Origin: Saccharibacillus soli
GTDB lineage: Bacteria; Bacillota; Bacilli; Paenibacillales; Paenibacillaceae
Assembly: GCA_002189105.1 (NCBI GenBank)
Contig: NIOB01000001.1
Span: forward strand, 1,364,001-1,428,000
Reading direction: 5' to 3'
Length of the DNA: 64,000 nt
This document shows positions 26,395 to 35,883 of this stretch, piece after piece (position 1 is the first letter of the stretch; each line of letters opens with the position of its first letter). The notes under the pieces are model-generated. The model made no database searches and had not been told where the DNA came from. It saw nothing but the letters and a program-made list of their open reading frames with translations. The translations under genes and the position numbers were made by a program.

Positions 26395-26409
26395 TGAATA
26401 CGCTTACAT
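26395..26409 (-). promoter_or_regulatory. cre site (CcpA operator) of the xylan operon
   Basis: The minus-strand sequence ATGTAAGCGTATTCA matches every position of the consensus WTGNAARCGNWWWCA. It lies 53-67 bp upstream of the solute-binding-protein start, beside a CATAAT -10-like hexamer, consistent with repression by CcpA when a preferred sugar is present. Confidence 0.75.
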
Positions 26410-26466
26410 CATAACTGGATTTAAGCTTCTACCCCCCTGAATTTAACTTCCTTTCCGATCCGAGAC

Positions 26467-26497
26467 AAAAAAAGAACGCTCAGCCGAAGGCTTGCGC
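26467..26497 (-). terminator. terminator overlapping the response regulator stop
   Basis: On the minus strand the stem AGCC-TTC-GGCT with flanking CGC/GCG is followed by TTCTTTTTTT. It ends the regulatory gene set before the cre site of the transport operon. Confidence 0.6.
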
Positions 26498-28015
26498 TCT
26501 GAATTCCGCCGGTTTCATCCCTGTCTTCTTCTCGAATTGCTTCAGAAAATGCTGATAAGCCTTATAGCCAAGCCGTTCGGCAACCGCTGCGGACGAAAGT
26601 TCGCTGCTGCGGAGCAGTCGGCAGGCTTCTTCGATTCGGAGATCATGCACGAACTCGGCAATGCCCATTCCATATCGTCGTGTGAAGGACTGTCCCAGAT
26701 ACACCGGATGGACATAAAACATCTCAGCCAACTCACGGATCGTAAAGCTCTCGGTATAATGGCTGCGCAGAAATTCGGCCACCTGAGCCTGAACTCCTCC
26801 ACTGCTGCGTTCCCGCAGTCTGGAGGCTTCCGTACGGAAGGTGAGGCAAAACTCTTCTAATAAGCGCCTTGTGCCCTCCAGATCCTGCGAATTGGCTGCA
26901 CTGCCGAAGAAAGGCGACCGCCTAATGATCTCTTCCGGATCGCCCCCCAGCTCCTCGCAGATCGACGCACAGCGCACGGCAACCCGGGTGGAGAAAGTCT
27001 CGACCAGTTCAGGCAGCATCAGCCGCGCTTCAAAGCGGGCAAAAGCTCCCTGGATCTCCGCGCGAATCTCTTCTTCACTCCCCGTCTCTGTCAGTGCCGC
27101 AATTCGGTCCGCCAATGTAAGAACCGAAGGATCGCTGGACAGCTCCCGATGCTTCACATCTCGATACAAGATGATCTCTTCTTCTCCGAAAAACAGAAAC
27201 TTTGCCGCTTCTTCTGCCGTCTCCATGGAAGCGATCAGTTCTTCCGGCTTGGCTACACTGACCCCCGCAGCCAGTCGAATATGCCCCTGGGCTTCTGGAG
27301 GAAGATTCTGCATGAAAGTCTCGGCAAAACGTCTGGCCGCTTCCGAAGCCTCATTTTCCTCCGATCCAATCGCCACGCCAAACGAAAAACTGCCTGCTTC
27401 GACCATTCGACAGCAGCTGTTCTCCTCAAGCGCAAGGACAGTAGCACGTACAGCAGGCATCCACTTCACTTCCGTTTTCAAACGAATATAGATCCAGCTC
27501 GCTGCAATGCCCGACAAACGACCAAGCTCCGGCAGCGCATCCATTCGTTGTTCTTCGCTTCCGAACAGCAGAAAAGCCAGCGCCCGCCGCTCTCTCTGCG
27601 CTTCGCGTTCACGGGCGGCTGCTGCCTGCTTGGATTGTTCCTCAAGCCGAGCGCTCAAGCTGCGAAGCATCTCTTCGGCTTCATCATCGGCAACCGGCTT
27701 GGTCAGATAGTTGGACACACCCAGCCGCATGGCACGAAGCGCATAGTCGAAATCATCGTGACCGCTCATGATGACAAACAACGGGGAGTGATCCTCCGTC
27801 TTGCGAGCTTCTTCAATTAAACGCAGCCCATCCATCACCGGCATCCGAATGTCGGTCACAACCAGATCCGGACGGTCGCTGCGGATTCGGTGGATCGCTT
27901 CCTCTCCATTCTCACAGGTTCCCTGGATGCGAAACCCGTACTTTTCCCAGTCGATCAACAACTTTAACCCTTCAATCGCAAAAGGTTCATCATCCACCAA
28001 CAGTACGTCGTACAT
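26480..28015 (-). CDS. YesN-like response regulator with AraC DNA-binding domain
   Basis: A 511-residue regulator: receiver domain with D55 (VVTDIRMPV), a long middle region (about 130-400) without recognised fold, and a C-terminal double helix-turn-helix of AraC type (VAERLGYKAYQHFLKQFEKKTG). The ATG at 28015 lies 2 bp after the kinase stop with AGGAGG upstream; longer forms would overlap the kinase. It is immediately upstream of the xylan importer operon and is its most likely activator. Confidence 0.94.
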   Translation of the reverse strand: MYDVLLVDDEPFAIEGLKLLIDWEKYGFRIQGTCENGEEAIHRIRSDRPDLVVTDIRMPVMDGLRLIEEARKTEDHSPLFVIMSGHDDFDYALRAMRLGVSNYLTKPVADDEAEEMLRSLSARLEEQSKQAAAAREREAQRERRALAFLLFGSEEQRMDALPELGRLSGIAASWIYIRLKTEVKWMPAVRATVLALEENSCCRMVEAGSFSFGVAIGSEENEASEAARRFAETFMQNLPPEAQGHIRLAAGVSVAKPEELIASMETAEEAAKFLFFGEEEIILYRDVKHRELSSDPSVLTLADRIAALTETGSEEEIRAEIQGAFARFEARLMLPELVETFSTRVAVRCASICEELGGDPEEIIRRSPFFGSAANSQDLEGTRRLLEEFCLTFRTEASRLRERSSGGVQAQVAEFLRSHYTESFTIRELAEMFYVHPVYLGQSFTRRYGMGIAEFVHDLRIEEACRLLRSSELSSAAVAERLGYKAYQHFLKQFEKKTGMKPAEFRAQAFG

Positions 28016-28017
28016 GA

Positions 28018-29832
28018 TTAAGCCTCCTTCTCCCACGGATACGGTACGTTCTCTCCATGCTTCAACCACAGAGCGGGAATCAAAAATCCGGCTTCTGTCC
28101 CTTCTCCTTCGCGGCTGCGAATCAACAGTCGAACATCGCCCCGATAGAACAGTTCCAGGCGGCGGTGCACATTACGCAGTCCCACACTTCGTCCATCCGC
28201 CGGATGTTCCAGACTCATGCGCTCGCTAACCTGACGCAGTTGAGCCTCATCCATCCCCACACCATTGTCGCGGACAAGCAGCTGTAGACCTTCACCGCTT
28301 AACTTTGCTGAGATTTCGATCTTGCGTCCTGCCTTACGCCCTTGCAGACCATGCTTGCAGGCATTTTCCACCAGCGGCTGAAGGCTCATTCGGGGAATTC
28401 GGAACTCCTGGGCATGAGGCCCAATGTCAAACGCATAATCAAAACGGTCTCCGAAGCGGAATTTTTCAATCTCCAGATACATGCGGATAAACTGCAATTC
28501 CTCTTCAAGAGGCACCATATCGTCCGGCCGACTGAGCAGCTGCCGCATCAGAAGCGACAGATTTTTGACAATTTCCGTAATCTCGCGGTAGCCATTTTTG
28601 GTACAGACCACCAGAACCGCATTTAACGTGTTAAACAGGAAATGGGGATTGACCTGACTCTGAAGCATGGCCAGTTCCGTACGCACCCGATCCAGCTCCA
28701 GATTTTTCTGCCGAATCTCCAACTTGTAGACGTCATTAATTAACGCGCGAATCCGTCCGGTCATCAGATTGAAGGCGCGAATCAAACCGCCAATCTCGTC
28801 CTTGCCTTCCGGAATATCAATCAGCTCAAAACGCTCACTCCGCACCCGCTCCATATGTCTCGAGAGCTTCGTGACGCGGGCGTGATACGAACGAAAAATA
28901 AAGAAAATCAGCAGCGAAGGCACAATGGTACTTACAATTCCCAGCACCAAAATCGACCGCAGGGACTCCTGCTTGAGGCTGTCGATATACCGGGTATCCG
29001 CAATGCCAACCAGCTTCCAGCCTTTGACGTAACTCTGCACGCCCAGAGGTCGTTCCAGGGCAAATCCGGATTTTTCTTCATCGGTGCTCAGTGCAGGATT
29101 ATCGTAAAAAGTGCCCTCGCCATCGCGTCCTCCAATCCCATCTGCGACGACCCTCCCTCGCTCATCCACCAGTCGAAATTTCACACTGTTCTTCTCCCGA
29201 TTGAGAATGGAGGACACTCTGGCCAAGTCCAGATCGACCCGGGAATATTTGGCATAGGTCGAATAGGAAGGATAGACATTCATTCGGCCTACGATGCTGA
29301 TGCGGCGTCCCGGTTTGTAAGGTTCTTCATCCAGGTAAGCCGTCAAAGCGATCGGCGAAGTTGATTTCTCCACGGCATGAATCCATGGCGGCTCCTTGTC
29401 TCCCGCCTGAATGACCCGATAATTGGAACCGTCCTGAATACTGTCGTTCTCCGTGTAGACCCGAACATCCTGAATGTTGGCGGACATGTAACGTGTCAGC
29501 TTGTCCCGTAAGAATTCATCGTATACGGCATAATAGCTGGACGGAGAGGCGTAAGTCTGATCGATCGCCGCATACAGCGAATCATCGGCTGCGATGGAGC
29601 GGCTGAGAGCAATGCTCTCATCAATCATTCCGAGCAGCTCACCACCCGCCCGCTCAACCGATCGACGCAGATTCTCCTGCTCCCGCACCTGAATATCGCT
29701 GGACGTTCGATAGTAGAAAAACAGATTAATGGACATGATCGGAAGCAGCACGCAGAGCAGATAGATCAACAGAAATTTTCTTTTTAATGGTACATCGTCT
29801 AAGCGCAGCCGAGAGAAAGGCCTTCTGTTCAT
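28018..29832 (-). CDS. YesM-like sensor histidine kinase
   Basis: A 604-residue kinase with an N-terminal helix (about 20-40), an extracellular dCache-like domain of about 250 residues, a second helix (about 290-310), HAMP, a His-kinase domain with phosphoacceptor H397 (NPHFLFNTLNAV) and an ATPase domain (NACKHGL, DNGVGM). The ATG at 29832 overlaps the stop of the upstream regulator by 4 bp. It is flanked on both sides by AraC-type response regulators, so it may phosphorylate either or both. Ligand is probably a sugar or the loaded binding protein. Confidence 0.94.
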   Translation of the reverse strand: MNRRPFSRLRLDDVPLKRKFLLIYLLCVLLPIMSINLFFYYRTSSDIQVREQENLRRSVERAGGELLGMIDESIALSRSIAADDSLYAAIDQTYASPSSYYAVYDEFLRDKLTRYMSANIQDVRVYTENDSIQDGSNYRVIQAGDKEPPWIHAVEKSTSPIALTAYLDEEPYKPGRRISIVGRMNVYPSYSTYAKYSRVDLDLARVSSILNREKNSVKFRLVDERGRVVADGIGGRDGEGTFYDNPALSTDEEKSGFALERPLGVQSYVKGWKLVGIADTRYIDSLKQESLRSILVLGIVSTIVPSLLIFFIFRSYHARVTKLSRHMERVRSERFELIDIPEGKDEIGGLIRAFNLMTGRIRALINDVYKLEIRQKNLELDRVRTELAMLQSQVNPHFLFNTLNAVLVVCTKNGYREITEIVKNLSLLMRQLLSRPDDMVPLEEELQFIRMYLEIEKFRFGDRFDYAFDIGPHAQEFRIPRMSLQPLVENACKHGLQGRKAGRKIEISAKLSGEGLQLLVRDNGVGMDEAQLRQVSERMSLEHPADGRSVGLRNVHRRLELFYRGDVRLLIRSREGEGTEAGFLIPALWLKHGENVPYPWEKEA

Positions 29833-31376
29833 GATTCCCTCACCCATTCTTTCGCCCGATATTGCGAAGGCAGCTCTCCTGTAGCCGCCTTAAACTTGCA
29901 AGTGAAATACTCGGTATCATGATAACCCAGCATACAGCCGATCTCGGCGACCTTCATATCCGTTCGACGCAGCAATCGCTGAGCCTCCTGCGCACGCAGC
30001 AGATGTACATAATCATTAAATCCGTGTCCCGTCTCGCGCTTGAACTGCTGACCAAAATAAACCGGGTTCAAATGAAACTTCTCTGCCAGCTCCCGCAGCT
30101 GGAGCTTATCCTTGTAATGCCGCCGTACATACTCGACCGCTTCAGCCAGCGGAGAACTGCTATTCTCGGATTTCATTCGTCCCTGGCGAACTCGTTCGGC
30201 TTCCCGCTTGCAGCGCAGTATCAATTCCGCCTCCGTGGTCGGCATATGGAAGCGTTCGCCTGAAAGGTCAGGCTCCTCTTCCGGAACCGCCCCGCGATGA
30301 GCCGCCGGAATCTCCGCTCTGCGGCGCAGCAGTTCGCCCACCAGGTAGCGAACGATCCCCTCCATCCAGCCGGTCGGGGCAGACAGCCGCTCGAACAAGC
30401 GGAACAAATCAGCGGCTGCGCGGGCCGCTTCGTCCGGTTCCCCGGCTTCCACCCGCGCGAGGACATGCTGCGCAGCGGTCAATGATTCCGCGAACCCTAC
30501 ACGCCCGAAGGGTTCAACCTCCCCATGACGGTACCAACCGGAACGACCAAAAGGAAGCATGCGTTCACGTACAGCCAGCGCCTGTGCGTACAGCTTGGGC
30601 AGCGCCTCGTAGCCGTGTTCGCCCCCGCTGGCATACAGGGACAGCCAGGGAAACGTCTCGCGCAGCATCTCCAGCCGCCGCTCCAGCAGGCGCGGTTCGC
30701 AGGCAGCCAGCAGACCGGAGCGGCCTCCCCCTTCCTCAAAGTTCCAGCAAGGAATTCCCGAACTGCGCAGTTCGCCGGATGCAAGCCGCATGGCGGCGCG
30801 GGCGGAATCCCGTCCACGTTCGTCCGTTTCCGGCATCCCGCAGGCCTCCGCCAGCAGCATGCACAGTCCGCTCTGCGCCGAAGCGCCAAGTACGCGCGAA
30901 GCTTGCGCTGGTGAACAGCCGCCTTGAAGCAGGCGAAGCACCGATGCTTCCTCCTCAGCTGCTCGCAGCGCTTCATCCGACAGCTGCTCAAGGCGATGTT
31001 GGTCCAACAGGGTGTACAGATCGCCCAGCACATCATGAATCTCTTCCGTCACGATCGGCTTGAGCACATATCGATCCACTCCAAAGCGCATCGCCTGCTG
31101 CGCATAGCCAAATTCCGCATAGCCGCTGACAATAATCGTTCGGACCTGACAGTCCGGATGACTGCGAATGGCTCGGATCAACTCCAGGCCGTCCAAGCCG
31201 GGCATCCGAATATCCGTGACTAGCAGGTCAGGTTGAACCGCATGAAACAACTCCAGTGCCTCTTCCCCGTCGGAAGCTGCTCCGCATAACTCATAACCAT
31301 AAGCCGCCCAGTCAATCATGGTTCTCCAACCTTCGAGCATCATCGGCTCGTCATCCGCTACGATCACTTTGTACAT
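29829..31376 (-). CDS. second YesN-like response regulator with AraC domain
   Basis: A 515-residue regulator with receiver D55 (LVTDIRMPG), a long central region unusually rich in Arg, Ala and Glu, and a C-terminal AraC domain (ELAEKFHLNPVYFGQQFKRETG). The ATG at 31376 follows GGGAGGG with 7-nt spacing; the ORF extension to 31445 has no such site. It is coupled to the kinase by ATGA overlap. The high-GC central part differs from the neighbouring regulator in composition. Confidence 0.93.
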   Translation of the reverse strand: MYKVIVADDEPMMLEGWRTMIDWAAYGYELCGAASDGEEALELFHAVQPDLLVTDIRMPGLDGLELIRAIRSHPDCQVRTIIVSGYAEFGYAQQAMRFGVDRYVLKPIVTEEIHDVLGDLYTLLDQHRLEQLSDEALRAAEEEASVLRLLQGGCSPAQASRVLGASAQSGLCMLLAEACGMPETDERGRDSARAAMRLASGELRSSGIPCWNFEEGGGRSGLLAACEPRLLERRLEMLRETFPWLSLYASGGEHGYEALPKLYAQALAVRERMLPFGRSGWYRHGEVEPFGRVGFAESLTAAQHVLARVEAGEPDEAARAAADLFRLFERLSAPTGWMEGIVRYLVGELLRRRAEIPAAHRGAVPEEEPDLSGERFHMPTTEAELILRCKREAERVRQGRMKSENSSSPLAEAVEYVRRHYKDKLQLRELAEKFHLNPVYFGQQFKRETGHGFNDYVHLLRAQEAQRLLRRTDMKVAEIGCMLGYHDTEYFTCKFKAATGELPSQYRAKEWVRES

Positions 31377-31475
31377 GCTCGTCCCTCCCATGCTGCGCTT
31401 TGGTTCCAGTATGTCACCAGCGCTTGAACCAGACAATGTACACATCTATGTTTTTTTGGATAATTCTACGACAAA

Positions 31476-31490
31476 TTGTAAGCGTATTCT
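31476..31490 (+). promoter_or_regulatory. cre-like site upstream of the regulatory operon
   Basis: TTGTAAGCGTATTCT matches the cre consensus except for the last base and shares a 13-base core with the perfect site at 26395. It lies 100 bp upstream of the response regulator start, directly after the AraC gene stop. Confidence 0.5.
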
Positions 31491-32858
31491 TCATTCTTCA
31501 TGCTGTCTGGAGCGGTAAGCAGCGGGGCTAACTCCGACCGTTGCTTTGAAGCAGCGGCTGAAATAGGCCTGGTCGGCATACCCGACCTGACGAGCAACCT
31601 GATGCACTTTCAACATCGTTTCCTTCAATAATCGGCACGCCCGATCCATGCGAATCCGGGTGAGATGCCAGGTGAAGGGATGCCCCGTCTCCGTGGTAAA
31701 CAAACCGCTCAGATAGTTCGGCGTCAGTTCCAGCTTCTCGGCCAGCCGCCCCAAGGTAAGTCCAGGGTCATCGTATTCCGATTCCAGCGCAAGCAGCGCC
31801 AGGCGCACCGTGCGGTTCATAAAATCAAAGTTCGGGAGCGGATCATACGATTCGTTCAGCCCCAATCGACTCAGGCTCTGGCGGTACAGACCCTTGAGTT
31901 CGCCTGGTGAAGCGGCTACTCCACCTACGCCCAGACGAACCGGCATATTCAGTCTGCGCTCCAGCATACGGCGGCAGTCGGCGGCGTATTCCTCCAGCGG
32001 TGGAATACTGTAACTGTTGGCGAACAGAACGGCGGTCAGATGCTGCTCACCAACAGCCACCGCAGAGACCCCATACTCCGACAGCGCATCATCAAGCAGC
32101 GTCTTCGCCAGGAAGCGATCCGGCTTGCCCCAGAACTCCCGATCCGGCACCATGACAGAGAACAGCCCCACCCAATTAAACGGTGGAAACAAAGAACGGT
32201 CGCTCAAGCGTTCCCCTGCGTTCGGATCGCCGAGAAAATCTTCGAGTTTCTTCTCCAGCGTATAGCGTTCCCGCAGCAGCCGTGCGGCTTCCAACTGCTG
32301 ATTGTTCGCAGCAGGCACCTGTGGATCGGAACTTGCCCGATCCAGTGAGTAGGTGCACAGCTCCAGCAGAATACGCAGCAGGGACACCCGGACTTCCAGC
32401 GCCTCCGCAGCTCCCTCTGCTTCTGCGCCGCATAATCGGGTCAACCGCTCCAGCTCGGGCTTGAGCTTCGCCGTCAGCTCGGCATCCGAAGCGAATAGCA
32501 CGCTGCCCAGCGCCGCCATTCGTCCGTACATCACATCATCATCAATGTCAAAGTGCATGCAGAAATAGGTCATCGAAGGCGAACGCCCGATGCGGCTCTC
32601 ATGACTGCATCCCGGTTCCAACAGCAGAAGATCGCCTGCCTGCTGAATATGCCGACGACCCTCGACGGTCATGATCTGCTGTCCTTCCATCACATAATTC
32701 AACTCAAACAGCGCATGATCGTGGGACGGATAAGACCAGCCTGTCGTCACCTGACGCCAGTGGGTACCGCACATCTGAAAGGAAAAGCGCAGATCCGCCA
32801 GCGCGTTCTGCCCGATATTAAACTCTCTTCCGCCTCCGGCTTCCGAAGTCCATGACAT
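31491..32858 (-). CDS. AraC-family regulator with N-terminal cupin
   Basis: A 455-residue regulator without a receiver domain. The N-terminus has a sugar-binding cupin (HDHALFELNYVMEG, GDLLLLEPG), then a middle region, then a C-terminal AraC domain (LAEKLELTPNYLSGLF and VGYADQAYFSRCFK). The ATG at 32858 lies 8 bases after AGGAGG. It follows the GH35 gene on the same strand and probably controls it or the neighbouring two-component genes in response to a sugar. Confidence 0.92.
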   Translation of the reverse strand: MSWTSEAGGGREFNIGQNALADLRFSFQMCGTHWRQVTTGWSYPSHDHALFELNYVMEGQQIMTVEGRRHIQQAGDLLLLEPGCSHESRIGRSPSMTYFCMHFDIDDDVMYGRMAALGSVLFASDAELTAKLKPELERLTRLCGAEAEGAAEALEVRVSLLRILLELCTYSLDRASSDPQVPAANNQQLEAARLLRERYTLEKKLEDFLGDPNAGERLSDRSLFPPFNWVGLFSVMVPDREFWGKPDRFLAKTLLDDALSEYGVSAVAVGEQHLTAVLFANSYSIPPLEEYAADCRRMLERRLNMPVRLGVGGVAASPGELKGLYRQSLSRLGLNESYDPLPNFDFMNRTVRLALLALESEYDDPGLTLGRLAEKLELTPNYLSGLFTTETGHPFTWHLTRIRMDRACRLLKETMLKVHQVARQVGYADQAYFSRCFKATVGVSPAAYRSRQHEE

Positions 32859-32895
32859 ACCCATTCCTCCTCTTGTGGATTCACGGTTGGTCAGA

Positions 32896-32938
32896 CAGGA
32901 ACAGGCCCGCCTTAATGATGAAGGCGGACCTGCTCCTG
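32896..32938 (-). other. long stem-loop between GH35 and AraC genes
   Basis: About 18 paired bases (arms near 32896-32913 and 32921-32938, two imperfect pairs) with a 7-nt loop. Neither side has a U-tract, so it may be a processing or attenuation structure rather than a simple terminator. Confidence 0.55.
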
Positions 32939-32974
32939 CCATACCTAACCAAATGCTGACGACTGCGGCTTCGA

Positions 32975-34768
32975 TCAGCCGAGATCGGCAGTATCTGTCA
33001 GTTCGATAAACGGATGGGCGTTGTCTTCGCCCACTGCGGCAAACCCGTGCAGTTCCAGCACGACCACTTCATTCTCGCCGCGGCGCAGCAGCGGCGCCGG
33101 TACATACAGGGTCTTGGTCGGTCCGGCCTGCCAATAGCGGCCGAGGGCGAAGCCGTTGATCCATACGGCTCCCTTGCGCCAGCCATCCGTGCGGATAAAT
33201 GTATCCGCCGGATCTTCCGCGTCAAAGGTTCCGCGGTAGAAGGCCGGACGTGAACCGGCCTTCTCGTCGCCAGGCAGCGAGGCAGGCGATCCTTCGGCGA
33301 ATGAAACAGCCGACAGGTCGTCCAGCGGCAGCGGGCGGATGTCCCAACCGTGCAGGAATTGATTACCGACGCGTACGCCTTCGGTAATGCCCTTGCGGTC
33401 GCGCATCAACGGGCCGTAGTTGATCCGGCCCATATTCTCGACCAGAATATCCAGCGCGATGCCTTCTGCCGGGATATGCAGTTCGATGCCGGGCTGTTCT
33501 TCCCAGCGATTGACCAGCCCGATCTGCTCGCCATCGGCGAATACAATCGCCCGATCATGAACATCCTGAAGGAACAGCTTGCCTCCATGATGTTCGGAAC
33601 CGACGCGGGTCGAATATAGAATAAATCCATACTCCTGCCCCACTCGCTCCATCGGCTCAGGTGTGGAAGAGCGGATCGCTCCACCGGACAGGCCATCTGC
33701 CTGACCGAACAGCTCTGCGTACTCCTTCAGCTCGACCCGGCCATAAGCAGCCTTGGGCTTGGCTTGCGGCGGCTCAGGCAGGGTCAGACCCAGGCGGGAA
33801 GCCAGCAGATCACGCACCGCGAAGTAAGCTTCGGTCGTTTCGCCATTTTCCGTCAGCAGAGCGCTGTAGTCATAGCTGGTAATCGTCGGTTCATAGAAGT
33901 TGACATGGTTGGCTCCATTCATGAAGCCAAAGTTCGTTCCGCCATGGAACATATAGAAGTTAAACGAAGCCTCCAGTTCCAGCATCTGCTCCAGTTCGGT
34001 GACAATCTCCGAAGCCGGACGTGTATGGTGAGGACCCAGCCAGCGGTCAAACCAGCCGTCCCAGAATTCCATGACCATCAGCGGACCTTCCGGCTGATGC
34101 CTGCGCAGGGTTTCAAATGCCTTCCGGGTTCCGGAGCCAAAGTTAACGGTTGCCAGTGCCCCTTCCACCATTCCGCCGCGCAGCATGAAGTCTTCCGGAC
34201 CATCCGAAGTAAACAGCAGCACATCCATGCCCCGCCGAATCATGCCGTCGCGCAGGTACGCCAGATACGTCTGATCCGAACCATAGCTGCCGTATTCGTT
34301 TTCAATCTGAAGTGCCAGAACAGGTCCTCCATGGGTCGAGAGCAGAGGCTTGAGACGCGGCAGAAGCTCATCGAAGTAAGCATCCACTTTGTCCAGAAAA
34401 GCAGGTTCGGCACAGCGCAGACGAAGATCTCCGTCCTTGAGCAGCCAGCCGGGCAGTCCGCCGAATTCCCATTCCGCGCAGATGTATGGACTTGGACGTA
34501 CAATCACATGCAGGCCCAGCGAACCCGCCAATCGGATAAACGCTTCCAGATCGGCAATGCCGTCAAAGACAAACTGTCCTTCCTTGGGTTCATGCACGTT
34601 CCAGGCGACATAGGTTTCCACCGTATTCAGACCGCAGGCAATCAGACTTTGCAGCCGATGCTCCCAATATTCCGGAACGACGCGGAAATAATGAATGGCT
34701 CCCGAACGCAGTTGAATGGGTTCATCTTCATAATAAAAGTGGTTCCCTCTTACTTCCAACGTGGACAT
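32975..34768 (-). CDS. GH35 beta-galactosidase
   Basis: A 597-residue cytoplasmic GH35 enzyme. The barrel holds acid/base E158 (LQIENEYG) and nucleophile E234 (VMEFWDGW), with the GH35 marker RPSPYICAEWEFGGLPGWLL. C-terminal jelly-roll regions follow. It removes terminal beta-galactose from oligosaccharides. The start is ATG at 34768 behind GGGGGAGG; earlier codons lack a site. Its neighbours on the island make galactosylated xyloglucan fragments or arabinogalactan pieces plausible substrates. Confidence 0.95.
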   Translation of the reverse strand: MSTLEVRGNHFYYEDEPIQLRSGAIHYFRVVPEYWEHRLQSLIACGLNTVETYVAWNVHEPKEGQFVFDGIADLEAFIRLAGSLGLHVIVRPSPYICAEWEFGGLPGWLLKDGDLRLRCAEPAFLDKVDAYFDELLPRLKPLLSTHGGPVLALQIENEYGSYGSDQTYLAYLRDGMIRRGMDVLLFTSDGPEDFMLRGGMVEGALATVNFGSGTRKAFETLRRHQPEGPLMVMEFWDGWFDRWLGPHHTRPASEIVTELEQMLELEASFNFYMFHGGTNFGFMNGANHVNFYEPTITSYDYSALLTENGETTEAYFAVRDLLASRLGLTLPEPPQAKPKAAYGRVELKEYAELFGQADGLSGGAIRSSTPEPMERVGQEYGFILYSTRVGSEHHGGKLFLQDVHDRAIVFADGEQIGLVNRWEEQPGIELHIPAEGIALDILVENMGRINYGPLMRDRKGITEGVRVGNQFLHGWDIRPLPLDDLSAVSFAEGSPASLPGDEKAGSRPAFYRGTFDAEDPADTFIRTDGWRKGAVWINGFALGRYWQAGPTKTLYVPAPLLRRGENEVVVLELHGFAAVGEDNAHPFIELTDTADLG

Positions 34769-34856
34769 AAGTGACCTCCCCCGCCTTTGCGGATTTCTCA
34801 CCTGATTCAATTCGCGGTGACCCTGCTCGGTTCCTGCCTTTTGACGCAAAAAAGTC

Positions 34857-35756
34857 CTACTCCTTCGTCTCCACCGAATGTTCTTGTTGAAAAGCCGGAT
34901 ACGCTTCCACGTGTTCCAGGAATCGACGCAGCGCAGGCGAAGCGTGTTCCCCCCGACGCAGACAAATGCCCAGACGTCGGTACGCCGGGACGCTCAGTTC
35001 CTTCTGCACCACACGGTAAGGCGTTCGGTTCAGAACCAATTCTGGCAGGATGCTGATGCCCAGCCCACTTTCCACCATAGAGATGATCGCGTAATCGTCC
35101 CGGGCTGTGAAGCGCACGCGCGGATGGATACCGTGCTGCTCAAAAATTTCCGTGATCTCGTTAACGGTTCCTTCCTCAAGCAGCAAAAAAGCTTCGTCAC
35201 CCAGTGCTTCAATCGGGAAACGATCCAGTCCGGCCAGCGGATGACCTTCCGGCAGAATCACCAACAGCCGATCCTGAGTCAGAAACCGACTTTCAAACCC
35301 GGAACGTACGGGAAGCCGCTGGAATCCGCAGTCTGCCTGCCCGGTCTCCAGCCAATTTTCAATATCGGTATAATGTCCATGCAGCAGTTCAAAATCCACG
35401 CCCGGATATTCCTGCTGGAAAGTCTTAATCAAGGCTGGCAGCCAGTTGACTGCCGCGCTGGTAAACGTTGCCAGCCGGATGAGACCCGATCGCAGCCCGC
35501 GCAGGTTGGCAGTCTCATCGATCAATTCGCGTTCAGCTTGTACCGCCGCCCGCATATAAGGCAGCAGACGCTGCCCATCGGAAGTCAGGCGGATACCGGA
35601 ACGGTCCCGGATCAGCAGGGTCAACCGCCACTCTTTTTCCAGCGCGTTCAGCATGTGACTGATGCTCGATTGAGTATAACCCAGCGCTGCGGCAGCCTTC
35701 GTTAAACTTCCGGTCTCCAGGGTCTTGAGGAACGCTTCATATTTATGATTGGTCAT
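34857..35756 (-). CDS. LysR-family transcriptional regulator
   Basis: A 299-residue regulator with N-terminal winged helix (FLKTLETGSLTKAAAALGY, SSISHMLNALE) and a type II binding-protein effector domain. The ATG at 35756 follows GGAAAGAGG; the open frame upstream enters the intergenic region. It is divergent from the EamA transporter gene with a palindrome between them, the usual LysR arrangement, and so probably controls that transporter. Confidence 0.92.
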   Translation of the reverse strand: MTNHKYEAFLKTLETGSLTKAAAALGYTQSSISHMLNALEKEWRLTLLIRDRSGIRLTSDGQRLLPYMRAAVQAERELIDETANLRGLRSGLIRLATFTSAAVNWLPALIKTFQQEYPGVDFELLHGHYTDIENWLETGQADCGFQRLPVRSGFESRFLTQDRLLVILPEGHPLAGLDRFPIEALGDEAFLLLEEGTVNEITEIFEQHGIHPRVRFTARDDYAIISMVESGLGISILPELVLNRTPYRVVQKELSVPAYRRLGICLRRGEHASPALRRFLEHVEAYPAFQQEHSVETKE

Positions 35757-35787
35757 TATGTTGGGCCTCTTTCCATCATTAACATTA

Positions 35788-35804
35788 TTCATGCTCATCA
35801 TGAA
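35788..35804. promoter_or_regulatory. palindrome in LysR-EamA intergenic region
   Basis: TTCATG and CATGAA flank a 5-bp centre, forming a 17-bp interrupted palindrome that contains the T-N11-A pattern of LysR boxes. It is 31 bp from the LysR start. Confidence 0.5.
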
Positions 35805-35883
35805 AAACATTCGCTTTTCTCATGCTTTTCTTCAACTTATACTGGGAAAGGCAAAATTGCAACGGATTTTTATGGGGAAGAGG

